Source: Tardiphaga sp. vice304
Lineage (GTDB): Bacteria > Pseudomonadota > Alphaproteobacteria > Rhizobiales > Xanthobacteraceae
NCBI RefSeq assembly: GCF_007018905.1
Contig: NZ_CP041402.1
Span: forward strand, 1,414,001 to 1,478,000
Length of the DNA stretch: 64,000 bases
Direction: 5' to 3'
Every line of letters begins with the position of its first letter. Position 1 is the stretch's first letter. This document shows positions 46,648 through 58,307 of this stretch, in pieces. A program made the position numbers and the translations under genes. The notes beneath the pieces were generated by a model that was given only the letters and a program-made list of their open reading frames with translations, had not been told where the DNA came from and made no database searches.

Positions 46648-47604
46648 TCAATCCTGCTTTGACGGTCGCGTCAATCGCCGCCGTCGCGTATGCGGCAGGA
46701 ACTCCGCGCCGCGCTCGCCGAGAAACTGTCGCATCGCCTGCGCCGGCGGCAGCAGCACCTTGTCCTGGCGCGAGACCACGAACCATTGCCTGATGATCGG
46801 CAGCCCGACCACGTCGAGCATCGTAAGCCGCCGCTCGTCGAGCTCGGTCGCCACCGTATGCGCCGAGATGAAGGCGATGCCGAGCCCGGCGATCACCGCC
46901 TGCTTGATGGTCTCGTTGCTGCTCATCGTCATGCCGATCAGCGGCCGTATGCCGGCGGCGCCGAACAATTGCTCCATCAACCCGCGCGTGCCGGAGCCGG
47001 GCTCGCGGGTGAGAAACGTCTCGCCGGCGAGATCGCTCAGCGCCAGATGCGGCTTTCGCGCCAGGCGATGCCCGGTTGGCGCGATGATGACATGCGGGTG
47101 GTCGCCGATCAGGCGGACGTCCATCTCGATATCGACCGGCGGCCGTCCCATGATGGCGAAGTCGAGATCGTAGCCGAGCAGCGCCGCGCCGATGTCCTTC
47201 CGGTTGCCGATCGTCAGGCGCACCTCGATGTCGGGATACAGTTTGGAAAACCCCGAGATGGCGAACGGCACGAAGTATTTCGCGGTCGACACCGCGCCGA
47301 TCGAGATCCGTCCGGCGGTCTTGCCCGCCATCATTTCCAGCGCCGTGGCGCAGGCCGCCATCGCCGCCTCGATGCGTTCGGTCAGCGCCAGCACTTCGCG
47401 CCCGGCGTCGGTCAGCAGCATGCCGTCGCCGCTGCGCTGGATCAGCGGCAGCTCGGCCAGAGCCTGCAGATTGCGCAGCTGCAGCGTCACCGCCGGCTGG
47501 GTGAGGTTCAGCTTGCTCGCGGCGGCGGTGATGCTGCCGTTCGCGGCCAGCGCCGCGAGCGCCCGTAGCTGCCGGATCGAGACGTCGCGAAAGCGTTTGG
47601 GCAT
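46648..47604 (-). CDS. cbbR: CbbR, LysR-type regulator of the Calvin cycle operon
   Basis: 318 residues. The HTH is at ~10-65 ([34 protein letters not shown]), and the effector domain follows ([18 protein letters not shown]). CbbR family members sense redox or carbon metabolites such as RuBP and activate cbb operons. Divergent from cbbF with a 155-bp control region that holds a palindrome. Confidence 0.92.
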   Translation of the reverse strand: MPKRFRDVSIRQLRALAALAANGSITAAASKLNLTQPAVTLQLRNLQALAELPLIQRSGDGMLLTDAGREVLALTERIEAAMAACATALEMMAGKTAGRISIGAVSTAKYFVPFAISGFSKLYPDIEVRLTIGNRKDIGAALLGYDLDFAIMGRPPVDIEMDVRLIGDHPHVIIAPTGHRLARKPHLALSDLAGETFLTREPGSGTRGLMEQLFGAAGIRPLIGMTMSSNETIKQAVIAGLGIAFISAHTVATELDERRLTMLDVVGLPIIRQWFVVSRQDKVLLPPAQAMRQFLGERGAEFLPHTRRRRLTRPSKQD

Positions 47605-47615
47605 ATAACAAAAAC

Positions 47616-47640
47616 TTTCATCATGTCGTAGATAATGAAA
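47616..47640. promoter_or_regulatory. Palindrome in cbbR-cbbF control region, candidate CbbR site
   Basis: TTTCAT-N13-ATGAAA, 12 bp from the cbbR start and about 120 bp before cbbF. LysR regulators bind T-N11-A-centred dyads, often near their own promoter in this way. The flanking AT-rich text is unlike the rest of the region. Confidence 0.55.
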
Positions 47641-47759
47641 TTTCCCTTATTTACCACCGTGCGTCAATATCTGTGGGCAACAGGAGTGGTCGCCTTCGGG
47701 CGGGTCAATGCCACAACGCCTCGTGCCAGAAGGGGCGGAGCATTTCCTGGGAGACGACC

Positions 47760-48794
47760 ATGACCGACCATCTGACGCTGTTTCAGCATACCAAATCTTT
47801 CGCGGGGCAGGATCCCGTGCGGCTGGCGGTAGCCGCGGCGGTGGACGCGTTTGCGACGGCCTCGATCGAGATCTCCGACCTGATCGGCCGCGGCGCGCTG
47901 GCCGGCATAACCGGCGCGGCGCACGGCGGCGAGAATGCCGACGGCGATGTGCAGAAGGACCTCGACGTTCGCGCCGACCAGATCATCCGGCACGCCTTGC
48001 AATCGGTGCCCTTTGCGGCGCTGGCCTCCGAGGAAGCCGAGACGCATGAGGATGGCGACGCCTCGGCGCCGATCTCGATCGCCTACGATCCGCTCGATGG
48101 CTCGTCCAATATCGAGACCAACATGACGGTGGGCACGATCTTCTCGATCATGCCGCACCAAGCCGGCGAGACGCCGTTCACCGGCCCCGGCACGGCGCAG
48201 ATCGCGGCCGGCTTCATCGTCTATGGCCCGCAGACCTCAATGGTGCTGACGCTCGGCGAGGGCGTCGACATCTTCACGCTCGACCGCGCCGAGCGCGGCT
48301 ACAAGCTCATCCGCCGCCAGGTCCGGATCCCGGCGGATACCGCGGAATACGCCATCAACGCGTCGAACTATCGCCATTGGGAACAGCCGGTGCGCGATTT
48401 CGTCGATGAGTGCATGGCCGGTGAGGACGGTCCCCGCAGCAAGAACTTCAATATGCGCTGGATCGCATCGCTGGTGGCGGAGGCCTATCGCATCCTGATC
48501 CGCGGCGGCGTGTTCCTGTATCCCGCCGACGCCCGCAAGGGCTATGGCGAGGGCCGGCTGCGGCTGCTCTACGAGGCGCATCCGATGGCCATGATCGTCG
48601 AACAGGCCGGCGGCGCCGCCACCACCGGCCGCGAGCGCATCCTCGATCTATCTCCCAACGCCATCCACCAGCGTGTGCCGTTGATCATGGGTTCGATCAA
48701 CAAGGTGCGGCGGATCGAAAATCTGCATGTGGATCCTGCCGCCGCGACCAAGGCCAATCCTTTGTTCGCGCGACGAGGTCTTTTCCGTGTCTAG
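47760..48794 (+). CDS. cbbF: Class 1 fructose-1,6-bisphosphatase
   Basis: 344 residues from ATG 47760 behind GGGAG. The metal-binding block [15 protein letters not shown] is at about 106-120. It dephosphorylates fructose (and probably sedoheptulose) bisphosphate in the Calvin cycle. First gene of the cbb operon. Confidence 0.95.
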   Translation: MTDHLTLFQHTKSFAGQDPVRLAVAAAVDAFATASIEISDLIGRGALAGITGAAHGGENADGDVQKDLDVRADQIIRHALQSVPFAALASEEAETHEDGDASAPISIAYDPLDGSSNIETNMTVGTIFSIMPHQAGETPFTGPGTAQIAAGFIVYGPQTSMVLTLGEGVDIFTLDRAERGYKLIRRQVRIPADTAEYAINASNYRHWEQPVRDFVDECMAGEDGPRSKNFNMRWIASLVAEAYRILIRGGVFLYPADARKGYGEGRLRLLYEAHPMAMIVEQAGGAATTGRERILDLSPNAIHQRVPLIMGSINKVRRIENLHVDPAAATKANPLFARRGLFRV

Positions 48795-48802
48795 GGGCGT
48801 TC

Positions 48803-49678
48803 ATGTCGCGAAAGCATCCGATCATCTCGATCACCGGCTCGTCAGGCGCGGGCACCACCTCGGTGAAGCGCACCTTCGAGCAGATCTTTCGCCGCGAGAA
48901 GGTCGAGGCGGCCTATATCGAGGGCGATGCCTTCCATCGTTATAACCGTCTCGACATGCGCGCCCGGATGGCGGAAGAATCCGAGCGCGGCAACAAGCAC
49001 TTCAGCCATTTCAGTCCCGAAACCAATCTGTTCGAGGAGCTGGAAACCACCTTCCGCGACTACAGCGCCACCGGCACTGGCCGGACCCGCTATTACATCC
49101 ATGATGATATCGAAGCTGCGCGGCATGGCGGCGTGCCTGGCACCTTCACCGAATGGCAGCAATTGCCGGAAAAATCTGACCTGCTGTTCTATGAGGGCCT
49201 GCACGGCGCCGTCGTCACCGACAAGGTCAATGTCGCGCAATATGCCGATCTCAAGATCGGTGTCGTCCCCGTCATTAATCTCGAATGGATCCAGAAGCTG
49301 CACCGCGACCGAAGCGACCGCGGCTATTCCACCGAGGCCGTGACCGATACCATCCTGCGCCGGATGCCCGACTACATCCATTACATCTGCCCGCAATTTA
49401 CCGACACCGACATCAACTTCCAGCGCGTGCCGCTGGTCGACACGTCGAACCCGTTCATCGCGCGCTGGATTCCCACGCCGGATGAATCGATGGTGGTGAT
49501 CCGCTTCAAGACGCCGCGCGGCATCGACTTTCCCTATCTGCTGTCGATGATCCCGCACAGCTTCATGTCGCGCGCCAATTCCATCGTCATTCATGGCTCC
49601 AAGCTCGACCTGGCGATGCAATTGATCCTGACGCCGCTGATCCTTCAGCTCATCGAGCGCAAGCGCGGGGCGAAATAG
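48803..49678 (+). CDS. cbbP: Phosphoribulokinase (octameric proteobacterial type)
   Basis: 291 residues. The P-loop is [17 protein letters not shown] at about 8-24; the ribulose-5-phosphate binding region ([13 protein letters not shown]) and FYEGLHGAV block follow. It makes ribulose 1,5-bisphosphate. 8 bp after cbbF. Confidence 0.96.
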   Translation: MSRKHPIISITGSSGAGTTSVKRTFEQIFRREKVEAAYIEGDAFHRYNRLDMRARMAEESERGNKHFSHFSPETNLFEELETTFRDYSATGTGRTRYYIHDDIEAARHGGVPGTFTEWQQLPEKSDLLFYEGLHGAVVTDKVNVAQYADLKIGVVPVINLEWIQKLHRDRSDRGYSTEAVTDTILRRMPDYIHYICPQFTDTDINFQRVPLVDTSNPFIARWIPTPDESMVVIRFKTPRGIDFPYLLSMIPHSFMSRANSIVIHGSKLDLAMQLILTPLILQLIERKRGAK

Positions 49679-49710
49679 CAGAACTCAACGTCAATGAGGG
49701 AGCGGAGACC

Positions 49711-52300
<2,590 letters not shown>

Positions 52301-52308
52301 GGAGAATA

Positions 52309-52737
52309 ATGATGCGTCTGACCCAAGGATGCTTTTCATTCCTGCCCGATCTCACCGACGAGCAGATCACCAGCCAGGTGCAGTATTGCCTGCAGAACGG
52401 TTGGGCGGTGAATCTCGAATTCACCGACGACCCGCACCCGCGGAACAATTTCTGGGAAATGTGGGGGCTGCCGATGTTCGACCTGCGCGATGCCGCCGGC
52501 GTGATGATGGAGCTCGCCGAATGCCGCAAGGTCTGTGGCGACCGCTACATCCGGCTGTCGGCGTTCGACGCCAGCCACGGCTGGGAGTCGGTGCGCCTGT
52601 CCTTCATCGTCAACCGGCCGAAGAACGAGCCCGGCTTCCGGCTGGAGCGTCACGAGGTCGATGGCCGCAACATCCGCTACACGACCACGTCCTACGCCGT
52701 CGATTCTCCCGAGGGCCAGCGTTATGGTGGGTCATGA
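52309..52737 (+). CDS. cbbS: RuBisCO small subunit (red type)
   Basis: 142 residues starting [20 protein letters not shown]. The C-terminal extension past residue 100 is typical of red-type small subunits, whose hairpins line the central pore. Two adjacent ATGs (52309, 52312) behind AGGAGAA. Its TGA overlaps the cbbX ATG. Confidence 0.96.
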   Translation: MMRLTQGCFSFLPDLTDEQITSQVQYCLQNGWAVNLEFTDDPHPRNNFWEMWGLPMFDLRDAAGVMMELAECRKVCGDRYIRLSAFDASHGWESVRLSFIVNRPKNEPGFRLERHEVDGRNIRYTTTSYAVDSPEGQRYGGS

Positions 52738-53657
52738 CCGCGCTGGCGCCTGCTGAACCCGCTGAGCTGTCGGTCGAGCGCATCGACCTGCGCCGCGAGT
52801 TCAACGAGGTCGGCATCGGCGACGTGCTGGAGCAGCTCGATCGGGAGTTGATCGGGCTGAAGCCGGTGAAGACGCGAATCCGCGAGATTGCCTCGCTGTT
52901 GCTGATCGAGCGGATTCGCAAGCGGATGAATCTGAGTGCGGAAGTGCCGACGCTGCACATGTCGTTCACCGGCAACCCCGGCACCGGCAAGACCACGGTG
53001 GCGCTACGCATCGCCGCCATCCTGCACAAGCTCGGTTTCGTCCGCCGCGGCCATGTGGTGTCGGTGACGCGCGACGAACTGGTCGGGCAATATATCGGCC
53101 ACACCGCGCCGAAGACCAAGGAGATCCTGAAGAAGGCGATGGGCGGCGTGCTGTTCATCGACGAGGCCTATTATCTGCACCGCCCCGACAACGAGCGCGA
53201 CTACGGCCAGGAGGCGATCGAGATCCTGCTGCAGGTGATGGAAAGCCAGCGCGAGGACCTGGTGGTGATCCTGGCCGGCTACGGCGACCGCATGGCCAAG
53301 TTCTTCGCCAGCAATCCCGGCTTCCGCTCGCGCATCGCACACCATATCGACTTTCCGGACTATTCCGACACGGAGTTGTTTGCGATTGCCGAACTGATGC
53401 TGCGCGAGATGAACTACAAGTTCACGTTGGAATCCGCTGACGCCTTCGTGCGCTATATAGGTTTGCGCAAGACGCAGCCGCTGTTTTCCAATGCGCGCTC
53501 GATCCGCAATGCGCTGGACCGTATCCGGCTGCGGCAGGCCAACCGGCTGGTCGCCGATCTCGACCGCGAGCTCACCACGGATGATATCATGTCGATCGAG
53601 CCCTCCGACGTGCTGGCCAGCCGGGTGTTTGGAGCGGTTCAAAATCACGGAGATTGA
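52734..53657 (+). CDS. cbbX: CbbX, red-type RuBisCO activase (AAA+)
   Basis: 307 residues. Walker A at about 80-88 (GNPGTGKTT), Walker B at 140-144 (LFIDE), pore-loop text VGQYIGHT and sensor arginine region GFRSRI. It removes inhibitory sugar phosphates from red-type RuBisCO by pulling on the large-subunit C-terminus. Overlaps cbbS by 4 bp. Confidence 0.95.
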   Translation: MTALAPAEPAELSVERIDLRREFNEVGIGDVLEQLDRELIGLKPVKTRIREIASLLLIERIRKRMNLSAEVPTLHMSFTGNPGTGKTTVALRIAAILHKLGFVRRGHVVSVTRDELVGQYIGHTAPKTKEILKKAMGGVLFIDEAYYLHRPDNERDYGQEAIEILLQVMESQREDLVVILAGYGDRMAKFFASNPGFRSRIAHHIDFPDYSDTELFAIAELMLREMNYKFTLESADAFVRYIGLRKTQPLFSNARSIRNALDRIRLRQANRLVADLDRELTTDDIMSIEPSDVLASRVFGAVQNHGD

Positions 53658-53742
53658 GGGCTTCTAAAACAACAAGCCCGAAAGAGATTGAGCGAGGCGG
53701 GCGCAGGCCGTAGGAATTCGTGGGGTCGCAAAGGACACACGA

Positions 53743-54066
53743 ATGAGCGCACAGCCCGCCAAGGTCGCCGACATCACCGACGAGCGTTCGGCGCAGACCT
53801 ATCTCGACCAGACGGTAATGACCAATTTCTGTCGGGTGCTCGACACGTCGCGGCTGCCGCCGACGCTGGTGATGCATATGATGGCCGCCGCGCTGGGGCG
53901 CACCTACCGCGAGGTCGCCTCGGCGCATCTCGACGGGCAATGCCCATGTGGCTGGTGCCCGCTGCCCGATGTCGATATCGAGATGCTGCTCGCATCGCTG
54001 GAGGAGGCTGCCGCACCGAAGCGCCCCGACGGGCTGGAATCGATGGTGATCGCCGGCCGCGCCTGA
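53743..54066 (+). CDS. Small conserved-looking protein with CxCxxC motif, unknown function
   Basis: 107 residues, soluble. A Cys-rich block CPCGWCPLP at about 67-75, preceded by HLDG, could bind a metal or undergo redox change. The middle (LPPTLVMHMMAAALGRTYREVA) is helical. I do not recognise the family. It starts 85 bp behind cbbX in the same direction; an AAGCCC hairpin at 53658-53679 may partly separate them. In many relatives cbbE sits here instead. A link to RuBisCO or to the ThDP enzyme behind it is only positional. Confidence 0.65.
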   Translation: MSAQPAKVADITDERSAQTYLDQTVMTNFCRVLDTSRLPPTLVMHMMAAALGRTYREVASAHLDGQCPCGWCPLPDVDIEMLLASLEEAAAPKRPDGLESMVIAGRA

Positions 54067-54164
54067 GTCGCGCTTGCCCCATTGGCTGCCAATGCTTTAA
54101 CCTTAAAGCAGTTGGCCCGATCCTTGAATGGTCGTGGGCATCGCAACCGGCGCAAAGAGATCCC

Positions 54165-55844
54165 ATGACCCCGACATCTCCCGCTGACGATGCCACCCTG
54201 ACGCCGGTCTGGCGTGAAGTGGCGCGGGCCATCGCCGATCTAGGCGCCAGACGCTGCTTCGGTCTGGTCGGTGGCGCCAATTTCAAGGTCACGCTCGGCC
54301 TCACCGATCTCGGTGTCGAGTTCATCGCCGCGCGCCACGAAGGCGGCGCGGTGTCGATGGCCGACGTCGCGGCGCGCCTGACGCGCGACCTCACGGTCGC
54401 CAGCGTCACCGCGGGGCCAGGCCTCACCAATGCCATCACCGGAATCGGCGAGGCCGCCAAATCCGACACACCGCTCTTGGTGCTGGCCGGTGACGTCGTG
54501 CGCGGTGATACGCGCTCGGCTTTCGCCTTCCATCAGGCCGAGCTGGTCCACGCCGTCGGCGGCATCTGGCGGCAGATCGCCGATCCGATGACGGCCTATG
54601 AGGATGCCTGGCAGGCGGGGTTGCTGGCGCTGCGCGAGCGCAAGCCCGTGGTGCTCAGCCTGCCGGTTGATGTGCAGGAGATCAAGGTCGCAGCGAAACT
54701 CGGCAGCAAGCACGCGCCGATCACAAAGACGCCGCCGGTCAATTCCGAGCGGCTCGATGAACTCGTTGCCACGTTGCGCGCGGCCAAGAAGCCGCTGATC
54801 CTCGCCGGCCACGGCGCCGTCGTGGCGGACGCCGAAGCGCTGCTGACCGAACTGGCCGACCGCACCGGCGCGTTGCTGGCGACCTCGGTGCAGGCGCATG
54901 GCATGTTCAGCGGCCACCCTTGGAATCTCGGCGTCGCCGGCGGCTTTTCCTCGCCGGCCACGGCCGAGCTGATGGCGCAGAGCGACATGCTCATGGCGTT
55001 CGGCATGTCGCTGAATATGTGGACCACCAAGAAGGGCAGGCTGATTTCCGACGCCGCCCAATTGGTGCAGATCGACGTCGAGCGCGGCCGCATCGGCGTG
55101 CATCGCCCGGTCGATCTCGAACTCGAAGGCGATGCTGCCGCCGTTGCAACTGCCGTGCTGGCGGCGCTGGGCGACGACCTGCCGGGCTGGCGCACGCCCG
55201 AGGTCGCCGCGATCATGATCGCCAGGAGTAACCGCAATTTTGCCTATGAAGACACCAGCGATGCCGGCCATATCGATCCGCGCACGCTCTCCAAGGCGGT
55301 CGATGACATCCTGCCGAAGGATCGCACGGTCGTGGTCGATGGCGGGCATTTCGTCGGCTGGGTGGCGCGCTATCTCTCGGTGCCGGACATGCGCGGCTGG
55401 TGCATCCCGATCGCGTTCCAGTCGATCGGGCTTGGCCTAGCCGGCGCGATCGGCGCGGCCGTGGTGCAGCCCGACCGGCTGACGGTGCTCGCCGTCGGCG
55501 ATGGTGGTTTCCTGATGGCGATCGCCGAGCTGGAAACCGCGGTGCGGCTGAAGCGGCGGCTGTGCATCTTCATTTACAACGACAGCGCCTACAGCGCCGA
55601 GGTGCATCACTTCGTGCCGGAAGGCTATTCCGGCGCGATGGCGCAATTCCCGGTCACCGACTTCGCGGCGATTGCGCGTGGCTACGGCGCCGACGGCGTG
55701 GTGGTACGCACGCTGCAGGATCTCGCGCCGCTGCAGCGCTGGGTCGCTGACGGTGCGCAGGGCGTGTTCATCGTCGATGGTCGCATCAATCCGGCGCTGG
55801 TCGCGGACTGGTACCACGAGATTTTTGGCGCGGCGAATTTGTAG
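54165..55844 (+). CDS. Thiamine-diphosphate-dependent enzyme (acetolactate synthase-like)
   Basis: 559 residues from ATG 54165. N-terminal pyrimidine-binding domain with the catalytic Glu in AARHEGGAVSM, a central Rossmann-like domain, and a C-terminal PP domain whose GDG...ND metal motif reads GDGGFLMAIAE...IFIYND. The substrate is unknown; oxo-acid decarboxylase, sulfopyruvate-type or carboligase activity are all possible. Glyoxylate carboligase is unlikely because that enzyme has Val in place of the catalytic Glu. It follows the cbb operon and the small CxCxxC protein by about 100 bp. Confidence 0.82.
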   Translation: MTPTSPADDATLTPVWREVARAIADLGARRCFGLVGGANFKVTLGLTDLGVEFIAARHEGGAVSMADVAARLTRDLTVASVTAGPGLTNAITGIGEAAKSDTPLLVLAGDVVRGDTRSAFAFHQAELVHAVGGIWRQIADPMTAYEDAWQAGLLALRERKPVVLSLPVDVQEIKVAAKLGSKHAPITKTPPVNSERLDELVATLRAAKKPLILAGHGAVVADAEALLTELADRTGALLATSVQAHGMFSGHPWNLGVAGGFSSPATAELMAQSDMLMAFGMSLNMWTTKKGRLISDAAQLVQIDVERGRIGVHRPVDLELEGDAAAVATAVLAALGDDLPGWRTPEVAAIMIARSNRNFAYEDTSDAGHIDPRTLSKAVDDILPKDRTVVVDGGHFVGWVARYLSVPDMRGWCIPIAFQSIGLGLAGAIGAAVVQPDRLTVLAVGDGGFLMAIAELETAVRLKRRLCIFIYNDSAYSAEVHHFVPEGYSGAMAQFPVTDFAAIARGYGADGVVVRTLQDLAPLQRWVADGAQGVFIVDGRINPALVADWYHEIFGAANL

Positions 55845-55855
55845 TTCCGGTTGTT

Positions 55856-56000
55856 CTTCCCTCTCCCCTTGTGGGAGAGGGTAGATCGACCGCGGAGCGG
55901 TCGAGACGGGTGAGGTGTAGCCGCGCGCTCCGAGCCTAGACACCCCTCATCCGTCGCGGACTTCGTCCGCGCCACCTTCTTCCACAAGGGGAGAAGGAAG
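55856..56000. repeat. Palindromic interspersed repeat, copy B
   Basis: Same family as 39302-39453: begins CTTCCCTCTCCCCTTGTGGG, contains ATCCGTCGCGGACTTCGTCC and ends CAAGGGGAGAAGGAAG. The middle differs more than the ends. It separates two convergent genes. Confidence 0.9.
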
Positions 56001-56006
56001 AAAGAA

Positions 56007-58082
56007 TCACCGCCACATACCGCGCATCCGTGCGCCGACGTCGAAGCGCACGCCTTGCGTCGCGGCGCGCGAGGCCGTCTCGGCACTCGCCATCGGCCAG
56101 CTCGTACGCTCGAACAGGTGCAGCAGCCGGTCCGGGATGAAGCGCGTGCGCGACGCGTAGACGTGGCGGTCGCCCTGGGCATTCTGGCCGTGGGTGAAGA
56201 AGCGCTGCGGCACCATCAGATGCAGCTCGTCCTTGGCGCGCGTCATCGCGACATAGAGAAGGCGGCGTTCCTCTTCCAGTTCGGCGGAGGTGCCGGTGCC
56301 CAGATCGGACGGCATGCAGCCATCGACGACATTCAGCACATAGACCGACTTCCACTCCTGACCCTTGGCGGAATGGATGGTCGACAGGATCAGATAGTCC
56401 TCGTCGAGCAGCGGAACGCCGGCCTGGTCGCTGGTAGCGTCCGGCGGGTCCAGCGTCAGCTCGGTGAGAAAGCGCTCGCGCGACGGATAGCCCGAGGCGA
56501 TCTGTTCGAGCTGGATCAGGTCGGCGCGGCGCGTCATGCCGTCTTCATGGATGCGGTCGAGATGCGGCTCGTACCATGTCCGCGCTAGCTCCAGCTCCGC
56601 CGGCCAGCCGGCGCGTCCGGCGCGCAGTTCGGTCACCACCTCGACGAATCCGCGCCAGTCGTCGCCGGCGCGTTTCGGCGCGGGCGCATCCAGCAACGCG
56701 CCGATCGGATCGGCCGCCGCCGCCATGTGATCGAGCGCGCGCTGCGCCGAGGCAGGTCCCACGCCGGGCATCAGCTGCATCAGCCGGAAGCCGGCGACGC
56801 GGTCGCGCGGGTTTTCGACGAAGCGCAGCAGCGCCAGCACATCCTTGATGTGCGCGGCATCGAGAAATTTCAGTCCGCCGAATTTCACGAACGGAATGTT
56901 GCGCCGGGTCAATTCCACTTCCAGCGGCCCGGAGTGCGACGAGGTGCGAAACAGAACGGCTTGCTCCTTGAGCCGCGTGCCGCTTTCCCGGAGATCCAGA
57001 ACGCGCTCGACCAGGCAGCGCGCCTGATCGGTTTCGTCCCGGATGGCAACCAGCTGCGGCTTTATGCCGGAGGCGCGGTCGGTCCACAGGTTCTTGGTGA
57101 AGCGTTCGCGCGCCAGATCGATCACGCCGTTGGCGGCGGCGAGGATCGGCTGCGTTGAGCGATAGTTGCGGTCCAGCGTGATGATGTCGGCTGCCGGCGA
57201 GAACTGCCCGGGAAAATCCAGGATGTTGCGCACGGTGGCGGCGCGAAACGAATAGATCGACTGCGCGTCGTCGCCGACCACGGTGAGGCCGCGTCCGCCG
57301 GGCTTCAGCGCCAGCAGGATCGAGGATTGCAGGCGGTTGGTGTCCTGATATTCGTCGACCATGACATGGTCGAAGCGGTCGCCGATATCGGCGGCAAGCA
57401 ACGGCTCGGTCATCGTCTGCGCCCAGTACAAAAGCAGGTCGTCGTAATCGAGCACGTTCTGTTTCTGCTTGGCGGCGACGTAAGCCGCGAACAGTTCACG
57501 CAGCTCGGCGGCCCAGCCGGCGCACCATGGATAGTTCGCGCCCAGCACCTCTTCGAGGCCGGCCTCGGCGTTGACGCAGCGCGAATAGATCGCGAGGCAT
57601 GTGCCCTTGGTCGGAAACCGGGCCTCGGTCTTCGAGAAACCGAGTTCGTGGCGCACCAGATTCATCTGGTCGGCGGCGTCCTCGCGGTCGTGGATTGTGA
57701 AAGCGGGATCGAGCCCGATCTGTTTGGCATAGTCGCGCAAGAGGCGCGCGCCGATGCCATGGAAGGTGCCGGCCCAGTGCAGCGCATCGGTCATCACGCC
57801 GGCGTTTGTCCCCATCACCTTTCGCGCGATGCGTTCGACGCGGCGGCTCATCTCCGACGCCGCGCGGCGCGAAAACGTCATCAGCAGGATGCGGCGCGGA
57901 TCGGCGCCGTTGACGATGAGATGCGCGACGCGGTGCGCCAACGTATTGGTCTTGCCGGAGCCAGCCCCGGCGATCACCAGCAGCGGGCCGGCCGGCGCAG
58001 CATGGCGCGACAGCACGCCATGTTCCACAGCGCGGCGCTGTTCCGGATTCAGGGTGTCGAGATAGGTGGCGGGTGCAGGCAA
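56007..58082 (-). CDS. UvrD/PcrA-family ATP-dependent DNA helicase
   Basis: 691 residues, SF1A helicase. Motif I GAGSGKTNT (~39-47), motif II VDEYQDTN, QSIYSFRAA (III/Ia type), and STIHSAKGQEW with VAMTRAKDEL near the C-terminus. It unwinds DNA 3'-5' in repair or replication. No partner nuclease nearby, so a stand-alone helicase. Confidence 0.92.
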   Translation of the reverse strand: MPAPATYLDTLNPEQRRAVEHGVLSRHAAPAGPLLVIAGAGSGKTNTLAHRVAHLIVNGADPRRILLMTFSRRAASEMSRRVERIARKVMGTNAGVMTDALHWAGTFHGIGARLLRDYAKQIGLDPAFTIHDREDAADQMNLVRHELGFSKTEARFPTKGTCLAIYSRCVNAEAGLEEVLGANYPWCAGWAAELRELFAAYVAAKQKQNVLDYDDLLLYWAQTMTEPLLAADIGDRFDHVMVDEYQDTNRLQSSILLALKPGGRGLTVVGDDAQSIYSFRAATVRNILDFPGQFSPAADIITLDRNYRSTQPILAAANGVIDLARERFTKNLWTDRASGIKPQLVAIRDETDQARCLVERVLDLRESGTRLKEQAVLFRTSSHSGPLEVELTRRNIPFVKFGGLKFLDAAHIKDVLALLRFVENPRDRVAGFRLMQLMPGVGPASAQRALDHMAAAADPIGALLDAPAPKRAGDDWRGFVEVVTELRAGRAGWPAELELARTWYEPHLDRIHEDGMTRRADLIQLEQIASGYPSRERFLTELTLDPPDATSDQAGVPLLDEDYLILSTIHSAKGQEWKSVYVLNVVDGCMPSDLGTGTSAELEEERRLLYVAMTRAKDELHLMVPQRFFTHGQNAQGDRHVYASRTRFIPDRLLHLFERTSWPMASAETASRAATQGVRFDVGARMRGMWR

Positions 58083-58167
58083 GGGATCATCCGAGGTGAC
58101 GAATCACGCTCGCTGATTCCCGCTTTGTTCGCAATGGTGGGTATTGGTGTGCCGGCCTCTCAGCTGT

Positions 58168-58286
58168 CGTCCCCGCGAAAGCCTGGGCCCATACACGCTG
58201 GAAAAGCAGTTCGAGCACCGTAGCCATTTCTCTGCCGTTTCAATTACTCCGGCGGAGTCTAGGCTCCCCGCTTTCGCGCGGACGAC
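58168..58286. repeat. Degenerate copy of palindromic repeat
   Basis: Left arm GTCGTCCCCGCGAAAGC and right arm GCTTTCGCGCGGACGAC match the arms of 24032-24145, with more mismatches. It lies between the divergent-read end of the chemoreceptor and the helicase start, in the helicase upstream region. Confidence 0.7.
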
Positions 58287-58307
58287 ATTGAGTTTGTGGC
58301 TCGCGCC

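Noticed and set aside
54165..55844. Glyoxylate carboligase serving photorespiration
   Set aside because: The conserved catalytic Glu is present (RHEGG); glyoxylate carboligase characteristically has Val at that position.
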